From an uncultured Verrucomicrobia subdivision 3 bacterium (lineage in GTDB: Bacteria > Verrucomicrobiota > Verrucomicrobiia > Limisphaerales > UBA11358): 46,677 nt of DNA. Both the position numbers and the translations under genes were made by a program. Below are positions 27,466 to 37,900 of the stretch, piece by piece (the stretch's first letter is position 1; each line of letters begins with the position of its first letter). Where the stretch lies: the NCBI GenBank assembly GCA_903889895.1, contig CAISYZ010000043.1, positions 1 to 46,677 of the forward strand. Direction: 5' to 3'. The notes under the pieces were generated by a model that had not been told where the DNA came from, did no database searches, and worked only from the letters and a program-made list of their open reading frames with translations.

Positions 27466-30400
27466 ATGAACATGATTATTCAATCTCTTCGCAACATTTT
27501 ACTTGCCGCATTGGCACTGGTTCTAGTGTTGCCGGCTGCTTCCGCCGCCAGCATGACTTGGAGCGCCCCTGCCACCATCGCCGCCGACACGGATGTTTCC
27601 ACCATTGGCACGCTGGTGTATGCCTGCACCGGCGCGGGCACGCCGATCACGGTTAACAGCGTCGCGTTTGCCGCCGGTTTCGCCCCCGCCGTCACCATCT
27701 CGGGTGTGCTGACCAGCACGCCCAACAGTTATGGCGGCGGCGCGAGCGCGCCGTGGTCCAACTTGAGCGCGAATTACCAGACCGCGTTGCAAGGCGGAAT
27801 CTATACCGGCACCAATGCTACTTTGACCGTCACGCTGAAGTGCCTTACGCCCGGTCACAATTACTCGGTGCAACTGTGGGTGAATGACAGCCGCTCCGGC
27901 GCCACGGCCGGCCGCACGGAAAATGTCAGCAGCGCGGGCGGCAATTCGGTGACCCTCGCCTACAACAATACGCAGGCGCAAGGCGGCGTCGGCCAATACA
28001 CCATCGGCACGTTCACGGCGGATGCATTGATCCAATCTTTTGTGCTGGATGGCGTGCTGCCGGCGGGAAATGATTCGTCGCAGATCAATGCCATTCAGGT
28101 CCGCGACACCACGCCGGGCATCGGAATTCTTCCCGGCATTGGCATCATCAACTGGCTCGCGGCGACCAACATTGCCGGTGACGCGGATGTTTCCACCAAT
28201 GGCAACCTGGTTTACGCCTATGCCGGTTCGGGCACGGCGGCCACGGTCAACACGGTGCCGTTTGCCGGAGGTTTTTCCGGCAATGTCACCGTGAGCGGCT
28301 CCGCTGGCAGCCTGCCGAACATTTTTGCCGGCGGCACCAGCGCGCCGTGGTCGGGCTTAAGCACGAATTATCAGGCGGTGCTGCAAGGCGGAACCTACGC
28401 GAATAACAATGCCTCGCTGACCGTGACGCTGAACAATCTGACGCCCGGCCGGACTTACGCGGTGCAACTGTGGGCCAACGACAGTCGTTCTGGAAACACA
28501 ACCAACCGCACGGAAATTGCCACCAATGCCGCCGGCAATTCGGTGACGCTTGCCTACAACCACACGCAGGCGCAGGGCGGCCTCGGCCAATTCACCACCG
28601 GCCTGTTCATTGCGGACGCGGTGAACCAGACGTTCATGCTGACCGGCGTGCTGCCGTCGGGAAACAATGCCGCGCAGATCAACGCCATTCAGGTTCGCGA
28701 CGTGACCCCGGCGTTGGCGCAGCTTCCCGCCTTTCCCGGCGCGGAAGGTTATGGCGCGCTGGCGAGCGGCGGGCGCGGCGGGACAGTTTATCACGTCACG
28801 AATCTGGCGGATTCCGGGCCGGGTTCGTTTCGCGACGCCATCAGCCAGCCGAATCGCACCATCGTTTTTGATGTCGGCGGCACCATTGTGTTGCAGTCGC
28901 GCTGCTATGGCATCGGCAATCTCACCATCGCCGGCCAGACCGCACCGGTGCAGGGCATTTGCATCTACAGCAACTCGGTTTATTTCCAAAACACCAATAA
29001 TGTCATCATCCGCCATGTCCGTTTCCGCCAGGGCGTGAACGCGGGGCCGACCAGTTGGTCGCTGGCCTTGATGACGCTTAACAACGCCATTGTGGATCAT
29101 TGTTCCATCGAACTGGGCGACTGGCAGACGCTGGCGGTTCAAGGTTGGTCGCAAAATGTGACGGTTCAAAATTGCATTGTCGGCGCGGGTTTGAACAACC
29201 AAATGGGCGCGCTGATTTGGAACTCGCCCAACGTCACGGTTCACCACACGCTCTGGATTGATGACGGCGCGCGGGATCCCAAGATTGACGACCAGAACGG
29301 GCAGATCATCAACGACGTGGTTTACAATCCCTCGCTGGGAATATACGGCAGCAGCAGCCTGCCGCAGCTTGATCTCATTGGCAACTACCACATCGCCGGC
29401 CCGAACAGCCCTGGCAACCCGGGTCTCTTCATTGGTCCCAGCCGCGGCAATGGCTACGTCTATTTCACCAACAATCTGGTGGATACGGACAATAACGGCG
29501 TGCTTAACGGCAGCCAGTTGACCACCAACGGCAATTTCAATCCCATCGTTTCCGCCACGGCGTTTTGTTTTCCGCCGGTTTCCGTAACGATGGATTCGCC
29601 GACGCTGGCGTATTACAAAGTTGGATCGCAGGCCGGCTGCTCGCTGGCGCGCGATTCGGTGGACAACCAGCTTGTCAGTCATCTTCTGTCGCTCGGCACG
29701 CAAGGCCAGTATTACACGAATGAAGCGCAGTTGGGTTCCATGACTCTTCCCAATAGTTCGGGTTCGACGGACACCGACCAAGACGGCATGCCGGACGAAT
29801 GGGAACTGGCGACCGGCTCCAATTATCAAGTGGCCGATAACAATGTCGTCGCCACCAACGGCTACACGCTGCTTGAAAATTATTTGAACTGGATGGCTGC
29901 GCCGCACACGAAAACATATAAAAATCTCACGGCACCGGATTACGATTTGTATCCGCTGACGATGGCGTTCACCAACCAGTCGCCGACTTACACGCTTTTC
30001 AATCCGACCAACGGCACGATTACGCTGGTGAGCAATCGCTGGGCGCGTTTTGCGCCAGCCACCAATTTCACCGGTCTCGGCAGTTTCACATTCACCGTCA
30101 AAGCAACGGATAGCACCATCATGACGAACTCTGTCGGTGTGCTCATCACTCCGCTTTCGCCGCCGACGAATCTGGTTTGGCGGGGCGACGCGGCGGCCAA
30201 TGTCTGGAACCTTTACCTGACTAACGACTGGTTCAACGGCACGGCGCTTCAACCCTTCAACGGCGACGACAACGTGATTTTCGATGACAGCGGTTCGAAC
30301 AGTTTGCCGGTGAACATCGTCGGCCAGCTCTCGCCGAATTCTCTGTTGGTTAATTCGACGAAAAATTACACCTTCGGCGGCAACGGCTCGCTCGTCGGTA

Positions 30401-31734
30401 ATTTCACGCTGACTAAAACCAACTCCGGCACACTGATCCTCGCCGGCACCAATTCATTTAGCGGCGGCCTTTTCATCAATGGCGGCACGGTGGTCGTCAC
30501 GAACAGTCCCAGCGCTGGCGGCAGCGGCACGGTTTACCTGAACGGCGGCACTTTGAACGAGGCTAGCGCCAGCTTTGCCAATCCGATTTCATGTTCCGGC
30601 ACGAACACTTGGATCATCAGCGGCGGCGTCAACGCCGCGCCGAGTTCGACGCTGACTGGCAGCGGACGGCTGCTGTTGAGTCCCATTGCCTCCGGCCAGT
30701 TCACGCCGGCGGGCGACTGGAACGGCTTTAGTGGCACTATTTTCTTCACCGGCGTGAATCCCCAGATGCGGATATACGGCGGCAGCAGCGGAAGTGCCGG
30801 TGCGACCTTCGACCTCGGCACCAACACAGGAAAACTTTTCAACCGCAACGGCAGTCTGACGGTGCAACTCGGCGCGCTGGCTGGCGGCACCGGAACACTT
30901 CTTACCGGTGCGTCCGCTTATGCCAATCCGACCACGAACATTATTGGCGGAAACAATCTCGATTCTGTTTTCAACGGCCAAATCACCGACGGCACAGGCG
31001 TTTCGATGATTATCAAAGTCGGCACCGGAACACTCACGCTCACCGGCATGAACACTTATTCCGGCAGCACGACTATCAGCAACGGCATCTTGCAGGTCAA
31101 CGGTTCGCTACCCACCAACACCGTCACCGTCGCCGGCGGCACCTTGGCCGGCATCGGCGTCATCAACGGCTCGGTATCGGTTCTGACGGGCGGCACGATT
31201 TCGCCAGGCACCAACAACGCGACGTCTGGCACGTTGACCGTCAGTAACAACCTAACGCTGGCAGCGGGTTCCTTTTCCAGTTTCGGTCTGGGCACCAACA
31301 GCGACCGCGTGATGGTGAAAGGCAACCTCGCGCTTGGTGGCACGTTGAATGTGACAAACTTTGGTGGGCTAGCTGCCGGGACGAATACCTTGTTCATTTA
31401 CACCGGCGCGCTTTCCGGCAGCCTTGCGATGGGGGTGATGCCTCCGGGTTTCAAATATCTCCTCGCCACGAATGTTCCCGGGCAGGTGAATTTGCTGGCG
31501 TTCAAGCCGGTCATCACCACCACCGCAATGGTCTCGACCAATCTAGTTTTCACCGGCAGCGGCGGAATTGCGAGCAGCAATTATTATGTGCTGACCTCGT
31601 CCAATATTGCTTTGCCGCTGACCAGTTGGACGAGACTGAATACCAACATTTTTGACAGCACCGGACGGTTTGCTTTTACCAACGCGGTCGTTGCTACAAA
31701 TCGTAATCGGTTCTATCTGCTGCAAATGCCCTGA
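27466..31734 (+). CDS. Multidomain PL1-like pectate lyase with PATR stalk
   Basis: 1422 residues with a signal peptide (cleavage near ASAAS). Order: two tandem approximately 190-residue modules of unknown family, jelly-roll-like (residues about 28-218 and 226-416); then from residue about 421 a right-handed beta-helix pectate lyase domain (PAFPGAEGYGALASGGRGG, HVTNLADSGPGSFRDAI, NLTIAGQTAPVQGICI, VIIRHVRFRQG, IVDHCSIELGDW, ARDPKID). This is followed by a Ca-binding-like TDTDQDGMPDEWE segment, an Ig-like stretch, PATR-type repeats (near 30424 and 31024) and a C-terminal domain ending FYLLQMP. The lyase would beta-eliminate homogalacturonan. The repeat stalk closely matches the end of the PL4 protein. 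No translocator barrel is present. Lyase family is confident; function of the N- and C-terminal modules is unknown. Confidence 0.8.
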   Translation: MNMIIQSLRNILLAALALVLVLPAASAASMTWSAPATIAADTDVSTIGTLVYACTGAGTPITVNSVAFAAGFAPAVTISGVLTSTPNSYGGGASAPWSNLSANYQTALQGGIYTGTNATLTVTLKCLTPGHNYSVQLWVNDSRSGATAGRTENVSSAGGNSVTLAYNNTQAQGGVGQYTIGTFTADALIQSFVLDGVLPAGNDSSQINAIQVRDTTPGIGILPGIGIINWLAATNIAGDADVSTNGNLVYAYAGSGTAATVNTVPFAGGFSGNVTVSGSAGSLPNIFAGGTSAPWSGLSTNYQAVLQGGTYANNNASLTVTLNNLTPGRTYAVQLWANDSRSGNTTNRTEIATNAAGNSVTLAYNHTQAQGGLGQFTTGLFIADAVNQTFMLTGVLPSGNNAAQINAIQVRDVTPALAQLPAFPGAEGYGALASGGRGGTVYHVTNLADSGPGSFRDAISQPNRTIVFDVGGTIVLQSRCYGIGNLTIAGQTAPVQGICIYSNSVYFQNTNNVIIRHVRFRQGVNAGPTSWSLALMTLNNAIVDHCSIELGDWQTLAVQGWSQNVTVQNCIVGAGLNNQMGALIWNSPNVTVHHTLWIDDGARDPKIDDQNGQIINDVVYNPSLGIYGSSSLPQLDLIGNYHIAGPNSPGNPGLFIGPSRGNGYVYFTNNLVDTDNNGVLNGSQLTTNGNFNPIVSATAFCFPPVSVTMDSPTLAYYKVGSQAGCSLARDSVDNQLVSHLLSLGTQGQYYTNEAQLGSMTLPNSSGSTDTDQDGMPDEWELATGSNYQVADNNVVATNGYTLLENYLNWMAAPHTKTYKNLTAPDYDLYPLTMAFTNQSPTYTLFNPTNGTITLVSNRWARFAPATNFTGLGSFTFTVKATDSTIMTNSVGVLITPLSPPTNLVWRGDAAANVWNLYLTNDWFNGTALQPFNGDDNVIFDDSGSNSLPVNIVGQLSPNSLLVNSTKNYTFGGNGSLVGNFTLTKTNSGTLILAGTNSFSGGLFINGGTVVVTNSPSAGGSGTVYLNGGTLNEASASFANPISCSGTNTWIISGGVNAAPSSTLTGSGRLLLSPIASGQFTPAGDWNGFSGTIFFTGVNPQMRIYGGSSGSAGATFDLGTNTGKLFNRNGSLTVQLGALAGGTGTLLTGASAYANPTTNIIGGNNLDSVFNGQITDGTGVSMIIKVGTGTLTLTGMNTYSGSTTISNGILQVNGSLPTNTVTVAGGTLAGIGVINGSVSVLTGGTISPGTNNATSGTLTVSNNLTLAAGSFSSFGLGTNSDRVMVKGNLALGGTLNVTNFGGLAAGTNTLFIYTGALSGSLAMGVMPPGFKYLLATNVPGQVNLLAFKPVITTTAMVSTNLVFTGSGGIASSNYYVLTSSNIALPLTSWTRLNTNIFDSTGRFAFTNAVVATNRNRFYLLQMP
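27547..28713 (+). repeat. Tandem N-terminal module, two copies of about 570 bp inside the pectate lyase gene
   Basis: Copy 1 runs about 27547-28122 and copy 2 about 28141-28713. Both contain D.DVST.G.LVYA, APWS.LS.NYQ..LQGG.Y, LTVTL..LTPG..Y.VQLW.NDSRSG, GNSVTLAYN.TQAQGG.GQ and QINAIQVRD. The truncated ORF at 24344-24685 holds a third, incomplete copy. The strand pattern suggests a beta-sandwich that may bind carbohydrate; the family is not one I can name. Confidence 0.7.
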
Positions 31735-31806
31735 TACTTTGATGATTAAACAAGGCATTTCGACAAACTGGGCAACCGTGCATAAAAACACTGCCAACCA
31801 TTCTAA

Positions 31807-34773
31807 ATGAAATTTTCCTCTGCCAGCGTCCTGAATCGCCTCGTTGCATTGGTTTTTGCGTTCATTGCTGTCATGGCTCCTGTCGCGGCACCGGGCCAGG
31901 GCCTGTCATTCAACGCCACGTCTCCGATTTATGAGGCGGACTTCACCGACATGAATCTTTCGGAGAACTTAAGTGTCGAGCTTTGGCTGCAACCTGACCC
32001 AAACTGTCCTGAAGGCGCGGTCATTGTGGATAAGCTGGGTCCCGGCACCAAGCAAGGTTTGCAGCTCGAAATAGGAGCGGGTGGTTCCTTGCGGCTGATC
32101 ACCAGCGCACCGAAACCGATCCAAACCAGAGCCAAACTTGCTACCGACAAACCGACTCATGTCGTCGCCACCTTTAATTCGCGGGAAAAAGTCATGGCGC
32201 TTTATCTGAATGGATTGCAGGCAGCCAGTTTGCTGGATGATCCAAAGCTTAGAATCGTAACAATCGGCTCCCAAGCACCTTTGCGCGTTGGTGCTGATCA
32301 AAAGGGGGAGCACCACTTTCTCGGTTCCATCAGTTATTTAGCGGTCTATAAACGTGCTTTAAAACCAGACGATGTGGCACAACTGGCCTCCACGCAAGGC
32401 AAGGTATCCGGTCTAACCGAAGCATGGCAGCTAAAGCCGGATGGCGGCCATAAGATCGAACCCGTCTCGGGCAACGTCGCGCTCGTGGTGCCGCCGGACA
32501 TCAAGGCTGACGTCAGCAATCCGGCGAATGCGCTGACGCTCTGGTATCCGCGCCCGGCGCGTGAATGGCTGGAATCGCTTCCGTTTGGAAATGGCCGCCT
32601 CGGTGGGACGGTCTTCGGTGGCGTGGATCGGGAGCGAATCCAACTAAATGAAGATACTATTTGGACCGGCGCTCCGTATGATCCGGCCAATCCTGAGGCT
32701 CTGGAAGCCATCAAGGCGGCGCGTGCACTAATCTTTGTTGGCCAGCCGAAGGCGGCGGCGGACCTGATCGAAAAGTCGGCCATGGGCCTGCCCGCACATC
32801 AGACGACCTACCAGACTTTGGGGAGCCTCTTACTGGATTATCCTCAAAGCGCATTGCCAGTGACCGATTATCGCCGCTCGCTTGATCTCGACCAAGCGGT
32901 GGCGACGACGACCTTCAAACGAGGCGGCGTCACATACACTCGGGCAGTCTTCGCCAGTGCGCCAGATCAAGTCGTAGTTGTTCGACTTACTGCGGACAAG
33001 CCGGCCAGCATCAATTTCACAGCCAGCATGGTTACGCCGTTCTCTGACGCGAAGATTTCGATGAAAAAAAATTTATTGACTCTGGCGGGCCATGGCGGGC
33101 CATTTGACGGCAAACCCGGCGCAATCAGGTTTAAATCGTTGTTGCGGGCGCAAAACGAAGGCGGCTCGGTGACTGCCGGTGGGAACACCCTGACTATAAC
33201 GAAGGCGGACGCGGTGACCTTGCTCATTGCCTGCGGCACAAGCTTCGTAAACTACAAAGACGTGAGCGCAGATGCAGATGTGCGGGCCGCCCACGATCTC
33301 GATGCGGCATCGGCCAAAAATTACGCGCAACTCCTGGCCCGCCATTTGGAAGACTATCAGTCGCTTTTCCGCCGGGTGTCGCTTGATCTGGAGGCTGGGC
33401 CCGGTGCGATGTTGCCGACCGACGAACGCATCCGGATATTTGATGGCAAAGATCGGACGCTGGCGGCGCTCTATTTTCAATTTGGCCGCTATCTGTTGAT
33501 CTCTTCCTCGCGTCCGGGCGGGCAGCCGGCGAACTTGCAGGGCCTCTGGAATGACGCATTAAGTGCCGCGTGGGGAGGCAAATATACGATTAACATCAAC
33601 ACTGAAGAGAACTACTGGCCGGTGGAGACCGCGAATCTCTCGGAGTGTGCCGAGCCGCTGTTTCAGTTGATTCGCGACATCTCCGTGACCGGCCAGAAGA
33701 CCGCTTCCGTGATGTATCATGCGAAGGGCTGGGTCTGCCATCATAACACGGACATTTGGCGTGCCACCGCTCCCATTGATTCCGCCGTCGGGTTCTGGCC
33801 GGTGGGCGGTGCTTGGCTGACGACGGACTTGTGGGAGCACTATCAATTCTCAGGTGACCGCAAGTTTCTCGAGGAGTCCTATCCGATTCTGAAAGGCGCC
33901 TCGCAATTTTTCCTCGATACACTGATCGAGGAGCCGAGCCACAAGTGGCTCGTAACCTGTCCCTCGTCGTCACCCGAGCATGGCGGGCTGGTCACCGGGC
34001 CGACGATGGACTTGGAGATTCTGCGTGATCTTTTCACGCAAACGGCGCAAGCCAGCGAGATCCTCGACGTGGATGCCGATTTCCGAAAAAGTGTTCTGGC
34101 TACGCGGGAGCGCCTCGCGCCGTTTCAGGTGGGCAAGTATGGCCAACTTCAGGAATGGCTCGACGATCTGGATAACCCGAAAGACACCCACCGGCATTTA
34201 TCGCATCTTTACGGACTCTTTCCCGGCGCTCTCTTCACCCCGGATGGCAATCCGAGGATTTTTGCGGCAGCGAAAAGGTCGTTGATCCAGCGCGGCACCG
34301 TCGGCCCCGGTTGGTCACTTGCATGGAAGGAAAATCTCTGGGCACGAGCGGGCGATGGCGACGAAGCCTACAACCTGCTGATCACCCAGTTGACCCCGCC
34401 AAAAGGTGGTGGGCAAGGCGGTGGCACTTTCCCCAACATGTTTGACGCGCACCCGCCGTTTCAGATCGACGGCAATTTCGCCGCCGTCTCGGCGGTCGTC
34501 GAAATGTTGGTGCAATCACATCGCGGTTTTATCGACCTTCTGCCCGCCCTGCCCAAGGCATGGCCCAATGGAACTGTCAAAGGCTTGCGCGCACGTGGCG
34601 GGTTTGAGGTGGATATTTCATGGAAGGAAGGAAAGCTTTCCTCGGCCACTATCAAGTCACTGGTGGGCAAATCTTGTGTGCTGCGCTGCGGCCGAGCAGA
34701 GTGTGTTCCGGTCTTGAAAAAGGGTGAAACCTTCACTTGGACAGAAACCTCAATAATTTCTAACCGAAAATGA
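31807..34773 (+). CDS. LamG-like domain plus GH95 alpha-L-fucosidase/galactosidase (second copy)
   Basis: 988 residues with a signal peptide (cleavage near APGQG). Residues about 35-200 are a concanavalin/LamG-type lectin domain (LSVELWLQPD, GLQLEIGAGGSLRL, THVVATFN, MALYLNG, LGSISYLAVYKRAL). Residues about 240-988 are a complete GH95: WLESLPFGNGRLGGTVFGG and RIQLNEDTIWTGAP in the supersandwich, the Asn pair in ININTEENYWPVETANLSE (N596, N598), the general acid E724 in the canonical SSPEHG loop, and D888 in FQIDGNFA. It is more canonical than the GH95 at 10339, and the two probably prefer different caps or linkages. The LamG domain suggests polysaccharide rather than small oligosaccharide substrates. 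It starts 72 bp after the pectate lyase. Confidence 0.88.
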   Translation: MKFSSASVLNRLVALVFAFIAVMAPVAAPGQGLSFNATSPIYEADFTDMNLSENLSVELWLQPDPNCPEGAVIVDKLGPGTKQGLQLEIGAGGSLRLITSAPKPIQTRAKLATDKPTHVVATFNSREKVMALYLNGLQAASLLDDPKLRIVTIGSQAPLRVGADQKGEHHFLGSISYLAVYKRALKPDDVAQLASTQGKVSGLTEAWQLKPDGGHKIEPVSGNVALVVPPDIKADVSNPANALTLWYPRPAREWLESLPFGNGRLGGTVFGGVDRERIQLNEDTIWTGAPYDPANPEALEAIKAARALIFVGQPKAAADLIEKSAMGLPAHQTTYQTLGSLLLDYPQSALPVTDYRRSLDLDQAVATTTFKRGGVTYTRAVFASAPDQVVVVRLTADKPASINFTASMVTPFSDAKISMKKNLLTLAGHGGPFDGKPGAIRFKSLLRAQNEGGSVTAGGNTLTITKADAVTLLIACGTSFVNYKDVSADADVRAAHDLDAASAKNYAQLLARHLEDYQSLFRRVSLDLEAGPGAMLPTDERIRIFDGKDRTLAALYFQFGRYLLISSSRPGGQPANLQGLWNDALSAAWGGKYTININTEENYWPVETANLSECAEPLFQLIRDISVTGQKTASVMYHAKGWVCHHNTDIWRATAPIDSAVGFWPVGGAWLTTDLWEHYQFSGDRKFLEESYPILKGASQFFLDTLIEEPSHKWLVTCPSSSPEHGGLVTGPTMDLEILRDLFTQTAQASEILDVDADFRKSVLATRERLAPFQVGKYGQLQEWLDDLDNPKDTHRHLSHLYGLFPGALFTPDGNPRIFAAAKRSLIQRGTVGPGWSLAWKENLWARAGDGDEAYNLLITQLTPPKGGGQGGGTFPNMFDAHPPFQIDGNFAAVSAVVEMLVQSHRGFIDLLPALPKAWPNGTVKGLRARGGFEVDISWKEGKLSSATIKSLVGKSCVLRCGRAECVPVLKKGETFTWTETSIISNRK

Positions 34774-34998
34774 TTGTCATACATCTCAGCGACTCGATGG
34801 GGCCGGTCTTACGCCGCATACCAGTCCGCCCGGGTGACGGCGGCGCGCAGGTTGTCACCAGCGTTTTTGGACCCCGGCGAAGTGGCGAAAAGCATTCTCC
34901 AGGCAGCGGATGCCAAACAATACTTTTACGCGTGACCGGTATGTCACAAGAATTTGCGAGATTCTAAATCGCAGAAAAAAAGTATTGTTTCCTGTTCC
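34774..34998 (+). other. Intergenic region with a possible short gene relic
   Basis: A 225-bp gap. One frame is open without a start codon from 34774 to a stop at 34933-34935 and has a protein-like tail (LDPGEVAKSILQAADAKQYFYA) that recalls the C-terminal DP..VA..IL.A segment of short-chain dehydrogenases. The match is short and could be chance. A weak inverted repeat (GTGAC/GTCAC, 34932-34947) and a poly-A stretch (34974-34981) lie upstream of the PL4 start. No confident promoter was found. Confidence 0.25.
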
Positions 34999-37900
34999 AT
35001 GATGAAAAAGACATTTCCCTTCGCCGGCATCTTGCTGATGTGGTGGTGCAGCGTGGTTCTCAACACGCCGGCTTTTGCCAACATCCCCGGCGGCGGCAAC
35101 GGCACGGGGCCGAATGTGACCGTGACGGACAACGGCGACGGCACGGTGACGATGGCCAACGGCGTCCTCTCCATCGTCATCACCAAGGCCGATGCAAGCA
35201 TTCACCAGATCTACTACATTTACAACAATAGCGGGAGCCTCACGACCAATCAGGTGTGCGCCGGAGGACCGCGAGGAGGGGTGTTTTACTGGGAATTTGG
35301 CGGCTTCAGTTCCGGCGCTTTCACCTATTCGCTGGTGACCAACAGCGGCAATTATGCGGAGGTGGATTTGTTCGCAGATTCGGCCACAAATGGGACAGTG
35401 GACATTCGTTATTCGATGTTTCGCGGGTCGCCGGGCTTTTATGTGACGCCGATCTGGAGCCATCGCGCGCAGGACGGGCCGCAAGGCACCGGCGAGATGC
35501 GCGACAACATTTACTTGGCGCCTATCTTCAACTGGGCGAGCGTGGACGCCGCGCGCGATTGGGAGATCGGCCTCGGCGAGGGGCACACGCCCGCGTTCTA
35601 TTCCACGGGGGAAAATTCCCTGGTGACCACCGGCATCCGGCAGGGTATTTACGATGACAAATACAAAGGCCTCGCGGATTTAATCTCGTTGCGGGTCTGG
35701 GGCTGGAGCAGCGTGAGCGATGCCGCCGCCGGCGTGGTCGGGCAAAACATCGGCATCTGGCACATCAAGGCCAGTTCCGAATACGACGCCGGCGGACCGC
35801 TGAATGCAGACCTGACCGACGCGCCGATGGTGAACATGATCGGCGGCACCCATTCCTGTCCGTTGGACAATACTTACGGCAGTGGTGAAATCTGGTCGCG
35901 AGCTTCCGGTCCCTATTTTATTTATTTCAACAACGTCACGAATTCCCTCACCGATCCGGTGCAGACTTCCCGCGCGCTTTTTTCGGATGCGCAGGCTCAG
36001 GCGGCGGCGGAAGTTTCCGCGTGGCCTTACAGTTGGTTCAGCAATCCAGTTTACGCGCCCGCATCGCAACGCGGCACCATCACCGGAAAAATTGTCATCA
36101 ACGACAGCGGCAATCCCAACGCATCCGCCTCGAACTTATGGGTGGGCGCTGTCCGTCAGCCCGTCACCGTGGTCAACAACTATGATTTTCAACAATGGGC
36201 CAAACCGCTGCATTTCTGGGTCAAAACGGACGCCAACGGAAATTTCACGATCCCCAATGTCGTCGCCACGAATAATTACACCTTGTATGCCTTCGGGCCG
36301 GGCGCAGCGGGAACTTTCATGTCGCAAAATCAAACGGGCGGAAGCCCGCCGATTTTATACAATGTGTCGGCGACGCCGTTTGCCGTGACTGTCACGGGCG
36401 CAGCGACGAATAATTTGGGGACGGTGACTTGGACGCCGTCGCGCGTGGGGCCGACGGTTTTCGAAATCGGTTTTCCGAACCGCAAGTCGGACAAGTTCCG
36501 GCATGGCGATGACTACAATGTTGGCGATGTCGGCCCCAGCCCGACCGCGCCGAGTCCCATCTGGAACAAATTCATCGAGTATCCATTCGATTTTCCCAAC
36601 GGTGTGAACTACGTCGTCGGCCAGAGCCGGTGGAGCACCGATTGGAATTATGTTCAATCGTCAGAGCCGAACTTCGCGGGAAACTCCGTTTCAACCAGTT
36701 CGACCATCACCTTTAACCTGGCATCGGCTCCCGCCGCCAACTCCACCGCTTCGCTGTATATCGCCTTGGCGGCCAACGACGCGGACGCGGTGATCCTCAC
36801 CGTCAACGGCCAGAATCTGGCGAGTGTTTCCGGGATGACCGCTTCGCCGAGTTCGTTACCCACGACCGGCTATGGTCCGCCGGTTGGCGGTGATACCAGT
36901 GTTCGCGAAGGCAATCATGGTCCGGCCACTGACGAACGCATCAATTTCCCCGGCAAGACTCTCGTCGCGGGAACCAACACAATTATCATCACTTTGCGTC
37001 AGGCCGGCGGCGCCAGTTTTTTCAACCATTTTATGTATGACTACCTCCGGCTGGAACTCTCCGGCTATATGCCACCGCCGCCGGCCGGAATCGCCGCTTA
37101 TGCCGGCAACAACGCTGTTCTTTTAAGCTGGCCGGTCACGCCCGGCGCAACGAGCTATAACATCCTTCGATCAACTACTTCCGGCAGTGGTTATGTTTCC
37201 ATTACAAACTGGGTGACTGGTCCGGTTTGCGGTAGCGGCCCACAGAACGCCACTTACGTTGACAACAGCGCTGCGAATAGCACCACTTATTACTACAAAG
37301 TGCAGTCGGCAAACCCCACCGGCACCAGCACGAATTCGCCGGCCAGCGGTGGCGTGACGCCTTCATCAAGCCTGTCGAGCACGGCACCCGCCACACCGGC
37401 GGGCCTGACCGTCACCAGCACCAACAACGCTGTGACAATTGCGTGGAGCGCCTCGCCGGGCGCGAACTTTTACACCATCCAGCGTGGCACGGTGGTTAAC
37501 TTGCTCGGCCATGTTCCCTTTTATATTATTCTTAGCAACACGACCACCAACACCACTTACACCGATGCTTCAGGAACTTTGGGCTGCACTTACAGCTATT
37601 TTGTGACGGCCACCAGCGCCGGCGGCACCAGCGGCGCTTCATCTGCCGTGACGGCCAAGCCGGTTCCACCGCCGCCCGCCGCGCCGCCGGCGAATGTCCG
37701 CATCAACACCACTGTCACTAGTAGCAACCAATCGGCATACGTCACCTGGTCGCCGGTGAGCGGCGCGGTGGGCTATATTCTCTACCGCGCCAGCAACAGT
37801 CCCGCCGGACCGTTTTCGTTTCCGACCAATTATGTGTTGAGCATGACTACAACGAACTATTCGGACGGTGGACTGAGTGCTAACACGCTTTATTCCTACA

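Noticed and set aside
28357..30252. 631-codon open frame on the minus strand inside the pectate lyase gene
   Set aside because: It is opposite a gene with clear lyase motifs, is Arg/His/Gly-rich with no signal peptide or family pattern, and follows from codon bias on the plus strand.
34774..34935. Short-chain dehydrogenase remnant
   Set aside because: About 20 residues resemble the family tail, but there is no start and no nucleotide-binding motif. Kept only as a note on the intergenic region.
34932..34947. GTGAC/GTCAC inverted repeat as a CRP-like operator
   Set aside because: The arms are only 5 bp and such repeats are expected by chance in this length of sequence.
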